A DNA stretch of 39,966 nucleotides from Polymyxa betae (GCA_003693705.1 RBZT01000519.1:4065-44030); one strand, 5' to 3'; counted from the stretch's first letter, positions 1 through 11,340 are shown. The notes: a model not told the origin generated them from the sequence alone. Numbers and translations: made by a program.

Positions 1-182
1 TTAGGAGATGGGATCACTCTACACTCAACGTTCATTGATAAATCAACCAAAGCCAAGTCAGAACAACATTCAAACTTTATAGTTTTACATCAAATTTTAT
101 TTGCAAACCATTGCAATTGCAATTTCGCATTAAAGGGCAGTTAGAATAGGAAAGGACGCAGATTTTTGCGGATGGTCTCACA
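1..182. other. Non-coding start of window
   Basis: I see no gene or element end here. The stretch is AT-rich and lies directly before a gypsy protease fragment, so it may be leader or gag-side sequence of a decayed gypsy element, but no LTR end or primer-binding site is visible. Confidence 0.4.
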
Positions 183-505
183 TTGCTGATCCTGGATCCG
201 GAGCGCACTTTGGCAAAATTGCAGGTTTTTTGCAGGTCTCGATCCAAAAGGCTGATTTCCGCTGCGTTTGGCAGAATGCCGCAGGATAAAGCATGTCAGG
301 GCAGACCTGCGCAGTTCCGGTGTCCTGGACTCTGGTGCTTCTGCTACTTTCATGGACCGCAACTTTGCTCGACTACACGGCATCGCTGCTGTTCCCCTAC
401 CACGCGAGATACCGGTTGAAGTCATTGATGGGCGCCACATAGATCCCATTATGTCGGAAACCGTCGATTGCCAGCTGACCATCGATCATCTCACTTGCAA
501 CCTTC
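183..505 (+). pseudogene. Ty3/gypsy retropepsin (protease) fragment
   Basis: This is a remnant of the aspartic protease of a Ty3/gypsy polyprotein, the enzyme that cuts Gag-Pol into mature proteins in the particle. The active-site motif LDSGASATFMD lies at about 328-360, and the following FARLHGI and PREIPVEVIDGR stretches match the strand after the active site in gypsy proteases. Only about 60 residues are convincing; upstream sequence has shifted frame and the flap half is missing. At about 505 the plus-strand similarity stops and a gypsy RT/RNase H on the minus strand begins, so two pol pieces meet head-on. No usable start is visible. The family call is firm, the exact limits are not. Confidence 0.75.
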
Positions 506-1342
506 GTTTCCTCATAGCCTATACGATAAATGGCAGCGTGCGATTGAACCCGACGCTGCGTTAATCTCTTTCGGAGCTCATCAAATGCTCGCTGATGGTA
601 CTCATTCCAATGCCATTCAGCCTTTTTACTGCTAAAGTCCGTGAGCGGAGCAGCTATAGAGGCGAATTCCGGAATCAAAGAGTGGTAGTATCCGTCGAGC
701 CAAAGGAAAGTTTTGAGTTGCTTTTTGTTTTGCGGAACAGGATATTGTTCCACCGTTTGAACAAGACGTCGATCGGAACGAATACCGTCCCTGTCAATGT
801 TATGTCCGAGATAAGTCACCTGAGTCTGGAACAAGTGTGTCTTGTTCGGATTCACCATGAGTTGTTCGCGCAGCCGTGAGAAGTCGCGATCCAAACGCTC
901 CATGTGTTCCTGTTCGTCCTAAAATATATGATAACGTCGTCCATGTATACTAAACAATCAACATAATTCAGGCCATTCAGAGCATTGTTCATCTACCGAC
1001 AGTACGCTGCCGGCGCACACTTCAGCCCGAAAGGCATTGAGTTCCACTCAAACAGCCCTTCACCGATGACGAAAGCTGTCTTCGGGCGGTCTTCCTCCGC
1101 AACGGGAACCTGCCAGTATCCTGACTCCATTTCAAAGACCGAGAAGAACCTTGCACCCGACATTGCCGCAAGAACGTTATCCACGCGAGGGATAGGGAGC
1201 ATCCATTACTGTCACATGGTTGAGCCGATTGTACGCCTTCTTCTTAGTCAGAACCACACCCGCCGCCCATTGACTTTTTGATGGTGGTATATGCTGATTT
1301 TTCAGTAACTGTTCAACTGTATCCTTTACATATTTCTCCAGG
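505..1342 (-). pseudogene. Ty3/gypsy reverse transcriptase / RNase H fragment
   Basis: Read on the minus strand from 1342 to about 505, this carries the gypsy RT order: a thumb-proximal stretch near 1340-1260 (KDTVEQLLKNQHIPPS), the palm A region near 1140 (FFSVFEMESGYWQVPV), FGLKCAP near 1010, and YMDD at 936-947. The connection follows (YLGHNIDRDGIRSD) and then the start of RNase H (FDELRKRL). RT copies element RNA into cDNA. The palm A position normally held by Asp reads Glu here (F-E-M for L-D-L), so a catalytic residue is changed. Frameshifts fall near 1200 and near 985. RNase H is cut off near 505 at the inverted junction with a protease fragment, and the upstream edge abuts a Penelope-like RT near 1342. 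Inactive relic. Confidence 0.88.
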
Positions 1343-2921
1343 GTGTAGCTGCGGCTTTTTGGAGAGTTACTCGGGTTATCTCTAGACCTGTTTCTAAGTC
1401 TATCGATGTGTATAGTGCTGAGACATCAATTGTAGCTAAACATGGTCTTTTTTTAAGGCCTTTAATTGACAGTTGCTCCAATTCTTGTATCAACTGTAAT
1501 CTATCCATTAATACATGTTTGTATTTTTTAATGATAGGTAATAGCTAGGCATGAAGCCATTTAGCCGCTTTGGTCGTGTACATGAGTGGTTTGGAATTAT
1601 TGGCCTTACTCCAATCGGAGTTTTGTGTATTTTAGGCATTAAATAAAATTCCGGTGTTACAATGGTGTTCATTTTCGCATTGTAAAAATATAGGGCTGAT
1701 TTCCAATGTTTCTTGCATATATTACGCAGTTCCAGAAGAATTTTATTTTCTGGATTAAATGCCTTTTCTTTTATTGCAAGATAAGTTTCCTCATCTTTCA
1801 GATGATCTGTTGCTTTTCCAACATACCATTGCTTGGGCATTAACGTCATTCCTGCATTTTTATCTGCCATTTTAATGAAGATTTGTCTATTTAATAAACA
1901 TTCCTGTAAATTTTTATAAACATTTACAGTTTTGGTGCTATATTTGGAAAATATCGAGTCAGATAATTCCATTGCGGTAGGTTTCATGTTCCAGAAACTA
2001 TCCCATAATTGTCCAATTGATGTGCTAGAGCAAAAACTGTCGAACCCGAAAAAGTCCGAAATAGTATCTACCATTTCATCCGTGATAGTATTTTCCACAA
2101 GAAATTCTTGCTGTTTTTTATTGAAAATGATACCACTGCCCGAGCCTGTGTTTACTAGGCTGTCTTAGTTTTCTTTGCCGGGCCTTTGCGCGCACTCTGC
2201 AACGAATTTATTACCACATTGCAACAGTGCGTACAATGTTTTGGGGATATGTATTTTACCAATTATATTAATTGGCCCCACGCTTACCTGATTGTTTTGG
2301 GGATTTTTCTTTCCGCCAGGTTTTCCTTTGTGCTGCGCTTTCTCCTGTTTCTTTTGTTGTTGAGGAGGGTCCACTTTCTGCGTTTGGGCTTGAATGTGGG
2401 CTTCCGCGGTAGCTTTTTCGACTATCCAATTTGCGGTTTCCTCCTGCAGACAAACTTCTATCGTTAACGTACTCGTTTCAGCTGAACCAGCCTTAAAAAC
2501 TTTCTGCTCATTGATAGCACCCTTGAGTTTTTCAAGGATGTTTTCATATTTAAGTTCGTCTTCTGCTTTCTGGATGATTTCTCCATTTTTTTCAAGGCTT
2601 TTTCCTTGAAAAGACGGTTTACTTGAGCCATTAAAGACTTTTTTCGTCCGGTTCCAACATAGCATCAAGTCTTTTTGGAATTTTTTCCAAGAAGAATCCT
2701 GCGGTCCAAGTATTTTTGTCCGCAACAGTTTGGCCATTTTCAAGGTCAATTTCCATGATAAGGTCCGAAGACCAGGCATGTAATTCTTCGAAGACTTTTT
2801 TGAATCCGAAGATTTTTTTTACTGTTGCAATAACTGCGGGCAATATGCCATTGACAATGAGTACAATGACATTTTTCATTGCCGAAGGTGCACGGCCAAT
2901 GATTGGGTCAGAAGCCTCCAT
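1343..2921 (-). pseudogene. Penelope-like element: RT fragment plus upstream frame
   Basis: The minus strand from 2098 to 1343 has the signature of a Penelope-like (telomerase-related) reverse transcriptase: an ADKNAGMTLMPKQWY stretch, then YLMPKIHKTPIGVRPIIP, then LATIDVSALYTSID, whose first Asp would be catalytic. A frameshift separates the last two near 1510-1550. Upstream, the same frame runs from about 2779 through a single TAA at about 2164. It includes ALLQCGNKFVAECAQRPG, resembling the L-x-L-G-x-x-F-x-P motif that precedes Penelope RT, and a Gln/Lys-rich linker. A frameshift joins it to 2921-2631, which I do not recognise. The 3' palm (C motif) and any GIY-YIG endonuclease are absent because the piece is truncated against a gypsy RT at 1343. 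Such elements insert by target-primed reverse transcription. Family confident; role of the upstream frame unknown. Confidence 0.78.
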
Positions 2922-2929
2922 TGATGATT

Positions 2930-3399
2930 CAGGGTTTGAGTTGTTGAATTAGCGCGACGACAACCAGAATGAACTGGAAATGACCGTAAATGCTCTTTTA
3001 TAGGCTATTTAATATTAGGGCCGGCCATATATTGAAAAAATCGAAATTTTATTTTTTCAAGTTAAGTCGATTACACTTATTCCGGACTACGGCTGACGCC
3101 TAGATCCTCCTGAATCGGTGTTGATAAGTGCATTTTTTTGCCTTATCGCGACATAGCTCATTCCATGCGACCTGGTTTCGGACTTCGCCTCATCAGGCCG
3201 CCGCGCTGGTTGCCCGTCACTACGAGATCATGGGAATCTTGTGTGACGGCCCCTTTTCGCACATCTGTACGGTATTTGTGTACTATTGTGTTTATTGGGT
3301 AACTTCGTAGTTTCAGTTGGGTGATTTGCATCACTTAGTTCTACGGTATTCCTTCGATGGATGGTTTCTCCACTTAGGTCCCGCTTGCGCATGGTGCCG
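2930..3399. other. No gene recognised
   Basis: This stretch holds short frames on both strands with no family signature. It lies between the Penelope-like remnant and a gag/protease scrap. Part of it may be the continuation of that protease on the minus strand, but stops in all frames prevent a call. Confidence 0.4.
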
Positions 3400-3844
3400 G
3401 GACCGGATAACATTAGCGTCGACGTCCGTGTCGATCAAAGCCACAGATTCCAATGATCAGAACCGCACCTGAGCCATCGCAGACGCTGAACAGCAGCAGC
3501 TGGTAGATGGTCTATCGGAACCTACAGCCCCTGGGTCCCAGGGGGTTGGGGCGGCTGTAGCTTCCCAGTGTCCTCAGGCAGAGGACCCACGACCGGAATC
3601 GCCGGCCTTGTTGGAGTCACCTGTGGAGTTTTCAGGCCGATTGGGACACTCCGTCACAAAATGTCCGCGTTCGCGGCAGTGTCGACAGTGAGATCGTTTC
3701 GGTGCCTTTTAATAGTCCCTGAAACTGTGATAATTCGTCTGACAAGTTCGACAGGAATAGCCCTTGTCGCCGTTGGAGCAACCTTGACGCTCCGGGGTAT
3801 TTGAATAAACTGCAATGCCAGTCGATTTTGTGCCCCTGAGACAT
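3400..3844 (-). pseudogene. LTR-retrotransposon gag zinc knuckle and protease-start fragment
   Basis: On the minus strand a retroviral-type zinc knuckle CRHCRERGHFVTEC (CX2CX4HX4C) lies at about 3645-3689. It is preceded by a second Cys-rich stretch and followed, after frameshifts, by ALIDTDVDANVI near 3440-3405. That resembles the active site of a gypsy-type protease (ALIDTGAD...), but the Gly after D-T is replaced by Asp, so the active site is damaged. The knuckle binds element RNA in the particle. The fragment sits just upstream of copia pol sequence of the same strand, yet the protease looks gypsy-like rather than copia-like (which would be LDSGAS), so this is probably a chance join of two families. 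Confidence 0.62.
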
Positions 3845-3845
3845 C

Positions 3846-5830
3846 TCAGAATGCGTTCACTGACCTGATACTGCTTGGGGTCGGATTCTCAACAAATCTT
3901 GCACATTTGTTCACGGCAGCCGCAATGTCGGGTCTGCATGTAGTCGCCATGACGTTTAGTCGTCCAATAAGTTCTTGATAAGGGAATTTGGTAGCTGAAA
4001 CAGGTTCATTTGGCTTCTCGAGTTCATCACTCTTGCTCATTGGTACTTGCTCTGCAATGCAGTTCTCAATCTTGAATAATTTTAAGGTCGCATCAATGTA
4101 GGATTCCAGTGAGAATGAAGTCCTCCCTCTTGTTACAATCTTCAGTCCAAGAACATGAGTCGCCATAAATCTTGCATTTGGTACTCGGAGCTCAGGATGT
4201 TCTTCACGATTTTCAGTTCTTCAAACTGCTCGCCAATATAAGTAGATCATCAACATATAATGCCAAAATAACTAAAGCTTCTCCATTCCGTTGCACTAAC
4301 AGACACGGATCAACAGAACAGTTGCGGAACTTGAGTTTGGTCTTAAGAAATCCGGTCACGGTCTTCCACCACTCTATTCCAGCTTGGCGCAATCCGTTTA
4401 CAGCTCGCAGAAGTTCACAGACTAGTTCTTCACAACCTTCGTCATTTCTTCGATAACCTTCAAACTGTTCCATGTATATCTTCTCGCGCAATCTTGCGTT
4501 CAGGAACGCGGTTTTTAACATCCATCTGATGAACCTCACATCCGATCTGCGCTCCAATCCCGAACACCAATCGAAGTCCAGCTGGAGAAACTACAGGTGC
4601 AAACGTATCATGGAAGTCGATTCCTTGCTGTTGTGAACATCCCTTTGCAACCAATCTGGCCTCGAATGACTTCAACTTTCCATACTCGTTCCTATTATTT
4701 GCCTACACCCACTTGCAGCAAACAATATTGACTCCGATCGGCCTCTTCACCAGTTTCCATGTTGCATTTTTCTCATGGCTTTTCAGTTCCTCACATTCAG
4801 CTCTTTTCCAGCTTTCAGCTTGTAGTGATTTCATAGCATCATTTCGACTCTTCGGTGCTTCAATCGCCAAATGCACAAACTCCTTATGAAATCAGTGTGA
4901 CTCTCTTCTCTCTCGGGTTGAGCACCTCTTGCCTTCATTATGATCGTCTATCTCCTTGTCCTCACCTCCATCATCATCTTGGATCGGATTCTCTTCTCGA
5001 GCGGTCTCGTACTCGTTCTCGTCGATATTTTCGCGTTGTGCAGCTCCTTTGGGAATGTTCTTGCCCTCCTCATTAGTTTGTTTTGGTGGAAATCGTTGTT
5101 TTAGATCACATTCTGGAAAATCTGTCGCCCATTATCGCCCTCCTGATTGATCTCATAGTCTTGGTCATTCTTCGCTTCGACAAATTTCTCGCCTCATGCC
5201 GTGATCAGGCTTCCGTTTTTTTGTCGAATCAGATATCCGCTTTGGTTTGCAGCAACTCCAACGAAACGACCCTCTTGGCTTTGAAAATCAAGCTTGTTAC
5301 GCTCCGCCTTCGGAATGTAGTAAACTGCCTTCGCTCCTAAATCTTTATCTACTTCATGTCCGGGGACTTGCCGAACCTCACTTCATAAGCTGAAAGAAAA
5401 TTCAATGTACTGCTAAGGCTTCTATTCCGAACGTATGCAGCATATATCACCGCCACAACCCAACATGATTTTGGAAGCCTGGATTGCGCCAGAAGAGATC
5501 TCGCTCCTTCAACTATAGTCCGATTGGCACGTTCAGCAATATAGGGTTCTGTTGTGGATTGCGGGGCTCCGTCCCTGTTTGACGGATTCCGCGGTCTCGG
5601 CAAAACTGCTGGAACACCCGACTCAGATATTCGCCATCGTTATTCGAATGCAACCGTTTTGGCAATTTCCTCCCGAATTCGGTTTCCAGTAACGCCACAA
5701 ATTGTTTAAGCCTAGGAAACACTTCAGATATCTGACGAATCGGAAATACACTGATATGTCGGCTCTTATCGTCAATAAATGTTACGAAGTATCGCGCGCC
5801 TGCAGTCCCTTGAACAGGAAATGGTCCACA
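3846..5830 (-). pseudogene. Ty1/copia pol fragment: integrase to RT (copia copy 1)
   Basis: The minus strand from 5830 to 3846 is an almost continuous copia pol with several stops and frameshifts. It starts inside integrase (CGPFPVQG..RYFVTFIDDKSRH, then AERANRTIVEGARSLL) and continues through the integrase C-terminal linker (AVYYIPKAERNKLDFQ, GRFVGVAA). RT follows: FEARLVAKGCSQQQGIDF at about 4660, a degraded palm A, GLRQAG near 4380, YVDD at 4247-4258, and then LIGRLNVMATTCRPDIA near 3960. Integrase would insert the cDNA and RT would synthesise it. The N-terminal integrase HHCC domain, protease and gag are missing at the 5830 junction, where copia RT/RNase H appears on the other strand. RNase H is missing at the 3846 end. 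Family call certain; non-functional. Confidence 0.9.
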
Positions 5831-6490
5831 CACATGGGATGGAGACCTGTAAACCTCTGACGACGCCTTTTGTGGTGGGGGCGAGGCTGACTCGCCACGA
5901 CGGCGACGTCTCGAAATATCCTTACTCACAGGCTGTCGGCTCTTTGATGTACTTGATGAAAGGAACAAGGCCTGACCTGGCTCATGCGGTTGGAGCCGCG
6001 TCTCGTTTCAGCAACAATCCAGGCCCTGAGCACGTCTCGTCCTTAAAGCGCATCATGCGATATCTACAAGGCACGATGGAGCTATCTATCTAGTATGGTG
6101 GCCGACCCCAGACATTGACCAGTTATGTAGACCGCAAGTAGACGACCGGGTACGCGTTCCTGCTGAGCAGCGGTCCCGTCAGCTGGAGCAGCCGGCGACA
6201 AGGGTGTGTTGATCTGTCGACGACCGAAACCGAGTACGTGGCCATGGGACGGCGACAAGAGAGACAATCTGGCTACTCACTCTCCTCGCCGAGGTGGGCT
6301 GCGCGCAGACAGAGGCCACGCCCATGCACGAGATCAACCGAGATGCGATCACTGCAGCGACGAGCGAGAGTCAAGTCGACGAACGAAGCACATAGACGTG
6401 AGGTGCCACTACGTTCGAGAGGCCGTGAAAAAGTGCGCAGTGAAATCTATCTACTGCCCATCGGAGATTATGTTGGCGGACATTTAAACT
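5831..6490 (+). pseudogene. Ty1/copia RT 3' end and RNase H fragment (copia copy 2)
   Basis: The plus strand opens in the copia RT tail (CKPLTTPFVVGARLTRHDGD, then YPYSQAVGSLMYLM near 5923-5960 and PDLAHAV). After frameshifts it continues into RNase H: TTGYAFLLSSGPVSWSSRRQ at about 6138-6200, TTETEYVAMG, TKHIDVRCHYVREAV at about 6390-6430, and IYCPSEIMLADI, the usual C-terminus. RNase H degrades the RNA strand of the cDNA hybrid. The Asp residues of the first RNase H motif are lost in a frameshifted patch near 6110. A copia integrase lies head-to-head at about 5830, so this is not the continuation of that copy. No 3' LTR is evident downstream. Confidence 0.88.
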
Positions 6491-6739
6491 AACGCGATCC
6501 CGGCACAGCGATTTCCCGTGCCCATCTCCTACACGGAAACGTCGCGTCGACGGACTGGAGTGCAGAATGTGAGCGTCGACCCAACCACTAGCTCGGAGCA
6601 TTCCAGCCCCCCAAACGCGGCCTCCTTCGGTTGACGCCACGGCGAACGAAATAATACATAATAACAGCCGATGCGTGTCTTGGTCTACCCTGCGCTCCCA
6701 ACAGTCGTAGAGCTTGTCGAAGACAAAGTTAACGGTCAA
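6491..6739. other. Spacer, possible copia 3' untranslated / LTR remnant
   Basis: No frame has a family signature. The position directly after a copia RNase H terminus is where a polypurine tract and 3' LTR would sit, but I cannot find a purine tract followed by TG, nor a second copy of this sequence in the window. Confidence 0.3.
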
Positions 6740-7590
6740 TGACGACAGGGAATAACAAGTCTGGGAGCGACGACAAGCAGTCTACGACCAAGGGATCTCA
6801 ACAATTTCTGATAACTCGCTTTGTAGTTCCTCATCGTGCTGTTTACTCCGGGCCTTGCCCATCGGCACATTATCCTGGTGCTTGATCGACGAATACGCCA
6901 ACACAGACTGAATCGGATTGTCCGTGGGACGCGCCGTGAAGACCGTGACTGGAGCTTAACCGTTCAGTCTTTCCCGAGGCATATGGTTTAGGGTGTGCTG
7001 AATATTTGCGTTCAACCACGTCCAGTATTTATGTCCCATTATTAGCTCTGATAATGAAGCCCTCACTAATTGTAATTTATTTGTATTTATAACCTCAATA
7101 CTACATCGCTATAGTGACCTAAGCGACATTAATAGGCTGCATCATATTGCACCGGTCGGCGAACTTCTTCATACTGTGCGAGACAAAGAACGATGCCATG
7201 TCGGATACCAGAATCTTTGGGGTTGCGAAAACGACCCTCCAGTCCATCATTGCCCCCATCGTGTGATTAAGAATCCAGACAGATCATCCCTCAGTATCAG
7301 ATTCTACTGGTACTCGTGAATTCCGTTCTTTGGTGCCAGAGCTTTATATAGATCCAATCCATATGAACATCCTCATTCGGTGTGCTGCCTCGGGGTGCGG
7401 TTCCCAAAGGCCGTGGAACTCTTAGTCCACCCCGTGTCGGCAAACAGTGCAGACACGCCATACGGAGCGCTCGCACATAATCGACGCACTTAGTCCACCA
7501 GAAATGGTCTGTCAGTTTCCTCTGTGTAGCGCGATACCACAGATGGCCACTATTTCCTCCGGAGTGGGCAATCACACATGACGTCAGAAC
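6740..7590 (-). pseudogene. Ty3/gypsy integrase fragment
   Basis: On the minus strand from 7575 the zinc-binding N-terminal domain of a gypsy integrase is clear: HSGGNSGHLWYRATQRKL, then WWTKCVDYVRAL, then CLHCLPTRGG. This gives the H..H..CxxC pattern, followed by PRPLGTAPRGSTPNEDVHMD at the entry to the catalytic core. The core itself is mostly deleted between about 7300 and 7060. Sequence from about 7050 to 6820 resembles the core's C-terminal part (NANIQHTLNHMPRERLNG, APVTVFTARP, SVLAYSS). Integrase joins element cDNA to chromosomal DNA. No intact D,D-35-E can be read. A plus-strand gypsy integrase begins about 150-300 bp to the right, so the two face away from each other. Confidence 0.84.
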
Positions 7591-7739
7591 CTCATTTTAA
7601 GATCGTTGCTTCCGCAGGACGCTTATTTTTTGTATTGATAAACAGACCTTAATCATTTGTCGGCTGCGGTGTGAAATCCCTTGTTTTTTATATTCTCTGA
7701 AAATCGTTTCTTTTAAGGTCACGTGCCGTCTGTAATCTG

Positions 7740-8640
7740 GTGTATTTAAATCAGTACAGTACCAAAAATCCTTGTGTGCTATCATCTTTGCGCCTAACTT
7801 CTGGTTTTAGACCCTGGCGGCTCGGAAGCCGTCTCATAGACCTATTTTCGTACTTTAATCGTCAGATTCTAAATATTTTCCGTTCGTTGTGTTCGGAATT
7901 GCGTTTAACACGACCGCAGTGGCCATTACTCATACCTGTCGTCCGCTATGCTATCAGCAATGCGGTACCGCCTGATACAGTTTATGCTCCGATTACATTT
8001 CACACTGGGGTACCTGTATGTTCCCATTTAGACGCCATCTGATCTCCGGTAAACCGAGCCTACATTTCAGTCCCATAAATTGAAAGAAGAACTGGATTCT
8101 CGTGTGGCAGAGTTGCAAATCTTCTCTTCGTGATATGCATCGCGATGTTATTGAAGTTCGACAAAACCCTCATGATCGCGCTAACCGTAAACGTCGCGCT
8201 CCAAGGTCTCGTTTTTCTGTGGGAGATTTTGTTTTGTATTCGATGCCTTTCCGTTCCCGAGAGAAACCCATGAGCAAGTGGCAAGGTCCCGCCCGTGTTA
8301 TCGATTGTCTGTCTGATTTCAACTTTCGTATTGAAGATCTCATATCTCATATTCATATTTAGGTTCATTCACAACGTCTTCAATTTTACTGCGATAGTTC
8401 CTTACAGGCTACATCAGCACTTCTCAATCATATTGCCGCAGAATCTGCGGTTTACGAAGTGGAGGAGAATTTAGGTGCTAAGTTAGAGCGTCGACACTGG
8501 CAACTGCTCGTTCGTTGGCGAGGATTTATATAAAAGAAAAATCACTTGGGAAGACGCCAAATTTTTTAAAGGATATTCCCGCACATCTGAAAAATATTCT
8601 CCTGTTGAAGCTACATTTTTGAATGCCCGGCGCGTTATTC
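7740..8640 (+). pseudogene. Ty3/gypsy integrase C-terminal half with GPY/F region and chromodomain
   Basis: The plus strand contains the late integrase core (LCSELRLTRPQWPLLIPVV, then NAVPPDTVYAPITFHTG at about 7950-8010). After a stop near 8040 comes the GPY/F-type module: SLRDMHRDV, RFSVGDFVLYSMPF, MSKWQGPARVIDCL at 8270-8310. A strand like VHSQRLQFYCDS follows, then a chromodomain-like segment (VYEVEENLGAKLERRHWQLL, VRWRGF near 8450-8530) and, out of frame, TWEDAKFF. Chromodomains of chromovirus-type gypsy elements steer integration to particular chromatin. Upstream sequence with the catalytic Asp residues is degraded. This supports one member of a gypsy lineage with a C-terminal chromodomain. 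Confidence in gypsy is high, in the chromodomain good. Confidence 0.85.
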
Positions 8641-8885
8641 AAGATCCCTTTTCCTTAGGTTCAGAAGGCCATTCATGCGAGAGAGAGATGTGGCATTATT
8701 TTGTTCTTTTTTTTGTAATTTTAGTGTTCCTGACCAACATCACTTGGTGTACGCAATTCTTGACCATCACCACCTCACATACATATCTAACCTTACTTGA
8801 TAGCCAAATATAATAGAATAAAATTCTCTTCTTTCCTACTTTTCTTTAGATTCTTTCAACCTCTCTTCGTATCTTAATCGTAGAT
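8641..8885. other. Spacer between gypsy pol end and next gypsy gag
   Basis: About 245 bp, T-rich, without a recognisable frame. It lies exactly where an LTR would lie between a pol terminus (left) and a gag start (right) of the same strand. I find no TG...CA pair or second copy in the window, so an LTR here is only a positional guess. Confidence 0.3.
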
Positions 8886-11030
8886 ACGCCACAACAGCTG
8901 TCAAAGATTTATCGAATGGGAAGCTAACAAGGATCAGATCAAGCGTTTCAATGAAGTCATTGAGGATGAGAACCGAAATTTTTCTGTTATTACTCTCCGG
9001 GATGCAATTGTACCATGGATTTTACATCATGTATGTGCTTAAATACCTAAGTTGCCAGCAGGCTCATATTAAGACTGTGGTTGAGGATACATTGCTAAAA
9101 CATCTTCAAGACTATACCGACCTTGCGGTCCGGAATGCTTACGGCAGCAGAGGCCATTTCAAGTCTCTGAAACTTGTCCACCATGACGTCCCTCAGCTGA
9201 AATTTATGGACCTTTTCCGCCAATCCGTAGCTATCTTAGACAAGCAAGGCTTAGTCGAACATTTCAGTAAGCACACAAAGTTGCAGAGGAATCAGATCAA
9301 AGGCATGGTTGAAGCTTTGCATTCCGACTCGCTGCGCGAAACAGCGAAAGCTGCCCTGGATGTTGAAAGGATCGAATCACAAGCCGATTTTGACAAGTCT
9401 CATGATTTATTCTGGAGAGGTTGAAACCGTTCAATCGTTTCGACCGTGACGCTCATTGTTCTTCCAGCAAGACCTGTACGTCCACTTCCAAAACCCCAGA
9501 ATGTTTTAATTGCAAAGGGTCCCATCACGTTCTCAAATGTTCCACCTGTACCCCCGATGAAGCCAAGCTTTTACTGGAAGAATTCAGGTAACGCAAACGC
9601 GCAGAAGCGGCTAATAATCCCCCCACTTCTGCGACCTCGTCAAGTGCTACAAAGACAACTCAGCAGAACAAGACCGGCTCCAAGCCAGCGAAGACCCATA
9701 CTGGTTCGTCCAGTATGGGTAAGACAAACTTTACAAGAACTCAAAGCTAAGTCAATACAGCTACTACCATTGCTATGCCGTCGAGTTCTTCCAATGCTTC
9801 CAGCTCATCGGCCTCGCCACAGACCGGCCCATCGACCGGTTCATCGGTTGCTGCTAAAACCAATCGTTTGGCTGTTGTTGATTATTATTCCTTCTAGTCT
9901 ACCCCTGCAGTTCCACCTCCCGTGCACCTAGCCTCTGTTGCTGGCCCAATTGAGAACGCTTCTGCCTCCAAGGATGCTCCAGTGCCGTTAGTCTCCAAAC
10001 CAATTCCTCGGCTGATTTCCTCCGTCCGTATCGTGGTGAGCTCTCGTGGTTTCGATTTTGTAACCATTCTGGATGACGGCGCTGATTAGACCCTTGTTGG
10101 CAAGAATTCATGGACCCTCATATCTTCTGCCGCACCCGAGACTTGCCATGACATGCAGTGCTTCAGTTTAGGCGATCGACGGCTCCGCTCATACTTGTTT
10201 GAAGTTTCTCCCATATATTGTGATTCAAACGACTGCTGGACCCGTAACGGTTCGTCGTCATTGGGTTCACGTTCTTGATGTCGGCATTCCTGGAGTCCTC
10301 CTCGGGCGACCGCTTCTTCTCGTCTTGGACATTGATGTGGATAGCATGGTCACCGCGCTAGGCGCTCAACACGTTGACGTCGTTGATGAGCCCGATAATG
10401 ATTTTGCTGTTTCAACTGTTGAATCAGCCAATCCGGAGCATCACGATCATGACGAAGATGCGCCATCATGTCTGGTGGAAGAGGTCGTAGTCATCCTGGG
10501 TGCGTCTGAGGACTGTGAATTAGACCGAGCGCTCAACCAGATCGTGCACGTGACCGCAAAGCAAGGCGCCACTTCCGTTTCGATCGTCTTCCCTCATTGA
10601 TTGCCGATTATCACGATATCATCAGGGTCAATCTTGGCCAAGATTCTCCTGTTGATATCTCTTCTTTTTCGCATAAGTTGAAAGAAGATGCACTGTCGGA
10701 GTTAAGACGACCTCGTCGCCAGCTCCCTCTTCAATCTCAGTTTCTTTCCGAGCACTTCCAGCAGGTAATCAGCTACGGTTTTGTCTTTCCAAACCCTGAT
10801 TCAGCCTGGTCTTCTCCAGTCTTCTGCGTTCTTGAACCCGGTCAGAACAGAGCTTTACGCTCAGTCGTTGACCTGCGTTATCCCAACTCGCAGATCCGGC
10901 GAACGGTTTACCCAATGCCCCATATGCACGCTGTTTGTAAAATTTCTTTCTAATTCGACGGCTTTCGCAACTTTGGATGCCTTCAAGGGATTTTGGCAAT
11001 TCCCCATAGGAGGTGCAACCCAATCTCAAT
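8886..11030 (+). pseudogene. Ty3/gypsy gag-protease-RT fragment
   Basis: The plus strand runs through gag, protease and the first half of RT with several frameshifts. Gag begins near 8890 (FIEWEANKDQIKRFNEVI), shifts frame near 9040, and continues as VEDTLLKHLQDYTDLAVRN to about 9420. A zinc knuckle follows at about 9504-9545 (CFNCKGSHHVLKC, one residue shorter than CX2CX4HX4C), then a Ser/Thr/Pro-rich linker. A protease active site reads ILDDGAD near 10070, and the pol frame then continues (HWVHVLDVGIPGVLLGRPLL at about 10260-10320). RT starts with LPLQSQFLSEHFQQVISYGF, WSSPVFCVLEPGQNRALRSV, VDLRYPNSQ and AFATLDAFKGFWQFPI near 10965-11010, where the palm A Asp is kept. Similarity ends near 11030, before the YxDD motif. 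Confidence 0.86.
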
Positions 11031-11340
11031 CTATGCTGACTCGCTGTATATCTAATACATGAAAATTAGCTCGAAGATTCATTTTGTCCTTTGTGTTAGG
11101 CTGTACCTTCGGCCATATTTCTTTCGGAATTAACTGCTTCCCAACCTTTCTTGTTGCAGACCAAGAGTTGTAATGAACGCCATGCGAGAACATTAAAACG
11201 CTGATCTTGTAAGAATTTATTGTGTCACGCCCACCAGTTTTCATCTCATTCGCTGGAGGCGACGTCAACATATCTTCAACAAACTCGGAACCAGAGCTAC
11301 GATCACTCTTTCTAATAGGCAAAGATAAATAAGCANNAAT
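11031..11340. other. Unassigned stretch ending in ambiguous bases
   Basis: A minus-strand frame of 98 codons (11322-11026) crosses most of this stretch and looks compositionally like protein (for example PKEIWPKVQPNTKDKMNLRA), but I recognise no family. Two undetermined bases (N) stand at 11336-11337, immediately before a copia gag fragment. They may mark an assembly join, so continuity across this point should not be assumed. Confidence 0.4.

Noticed and set aside
2186-2609. Plus-strand frames with Phe/Leu-rich sequence
   Set aside because: Shadows of the Lys/Gln-rich minus-strand frame upstream of the Penelope-like RT.
8060-8368. Minus-strand 102-codon frame
   Set aside because: It overlaps the well-supported plus-strand gypsy integrase GPY/F region and has no motif.
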